DNA from: an uncultured Collinsella sp.
GTDB lineage: Bacteria; Actinomycetota; Coriobacteriia; Coriobacteriales; Coriobacteriaceae
Reading direction: 5' to 3'
Assembly (NCBI GenBank): GCA_900549135.1
Contig: URNI01000112.1
Coordinates: 1-5,999, forward strand
Length of the DNA stretch: 5,999 nucleotides
Shown: positions 5,931-5,999 of the stretch, in pieces
How positions within the stretch are numbered: position 1 is the stretch's first letter
How the letters are laid out: each line of letters begins with the position of its first letter
Notes under the pieces: model-generated
What the model saw: the letters and a program-made list of their open reading frames with translations, nothing else
Told to the model about the DNA's origin: nothing
Databases searched by the model: none
Position numbers and translations under genes: made by a program

Positions 5931-5999
5931 CTCAGTTCAAGCGTACGGCTCGGTGCCGTCCACCGGTCAGCGGCGCCCTGGCCTCCCACGGGCTGACCC
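5931..5999 (-). other. 3' end of an upstream - strand transcript, unassigned (structured RNA or short coding tail)
   Basis: These 69 GC-rich bases precede the terminator on the - strand and must belong to the transcript it ends. They contain two clean hairpins: GGTCAGC with GCTGACC (7 bp, 5992-5998 with 5965-5971) and ACGGC with GCCGT around a 5-base loop (5945-5959). That suggests the end of a structured RNA, but I see no tRNA T-arm or CCA and no match to the RNase P, tmRNA or SRP RNA ends I know. Alternatively one - strand frame is open from the edge to a TGA 3 bases before the hairpin arm (ending VRLN), which could be a protein C-terminus; its codons (AGG, CGG, CGA) look unlike the other genes here. 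Confidence 0.25.

Noticed and set aside
5748..5996. 82-residue + strand frame running through the right terminator
   Set aside because: It crosses the 12-bp terminator hairpin and the coaE promoter region, has no ribosome binding site and shows no family signature.
5931..5999. tRNA, tmRNA, RNase P RNA or SRP RNA end
   Set aside because: No T-arm GGTTCGA, no CCA end, no GACAGAACCCGGCTTA-like RNase P end and no SRP GGAAGGAAGCAGCC loop is present.
1..5999. CRISPR array, insertion sequence, prophage or defence system
   Set aside because: No regularly spaced repeats, terminal inverted repeats, transposase, integrase or defence-type proteins were seen; nearly all of the window is explained by five household-type genes.

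Overview
The window is an ordinary piece of a bacterial chromosome with moderately high GC. It carries five protein genes in two convergent blocks, with no mobile element, CRISPR array, rRNA or recognisable tRNA. The order coaE then uvrB resembles the polA-rpsA-coaE-uvrB neighbourhood of Actinomycetota. Together with the codon use and the protein flavour, this suggests an actinobacterium, most likely a gut member of the Coriobacteriia (Collinsella-like). The taxonomic call is an inference from memory, not a database result.

Left block, + strand (1-2200): the 3' part of a BaiN/HI0933-like FAD flavoprotein (cut by the left edge) is followed after 80 bases by a complete COG2509-type FAD-dependent dehydrogenase. 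The gap holds a perfect TATAAT and a GC-rich hairpin with a T-rich tail, so it could end the first transcript, regulate the second, or both. Both proteins are two-dinucleotide-fold type flavoproteins of uncertain substrate.

Centre (2201-2265): the blocks converge on a long GC-rich hairpin that probably ends transcription from both sides.

Right block, - strand (5773 down to 2266): coaE (last step of coenzyme A synthesis), a small membrane-anchored lytic transglycosylase whose start overlaps the coaE stop by 8 bases, and after 51 bases uvrB (nucleotide excision repair). They look like one operon. A probable promoter lies just upstream of coaE, and a strong rho-independent terminator for an unseen upstream - strand transcript lies at 5900-5930. 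The last 69 bases hold that transcript's end, possibly a structured RNA or a short coding tail; I cannot assign it.

I found no evidence of a new multi-gene system. The most useful leads are the 480-559 leader, the right-edge transcript, the divergent CoaE P-loop and the transglycosylase placed between coaE and uvrB.
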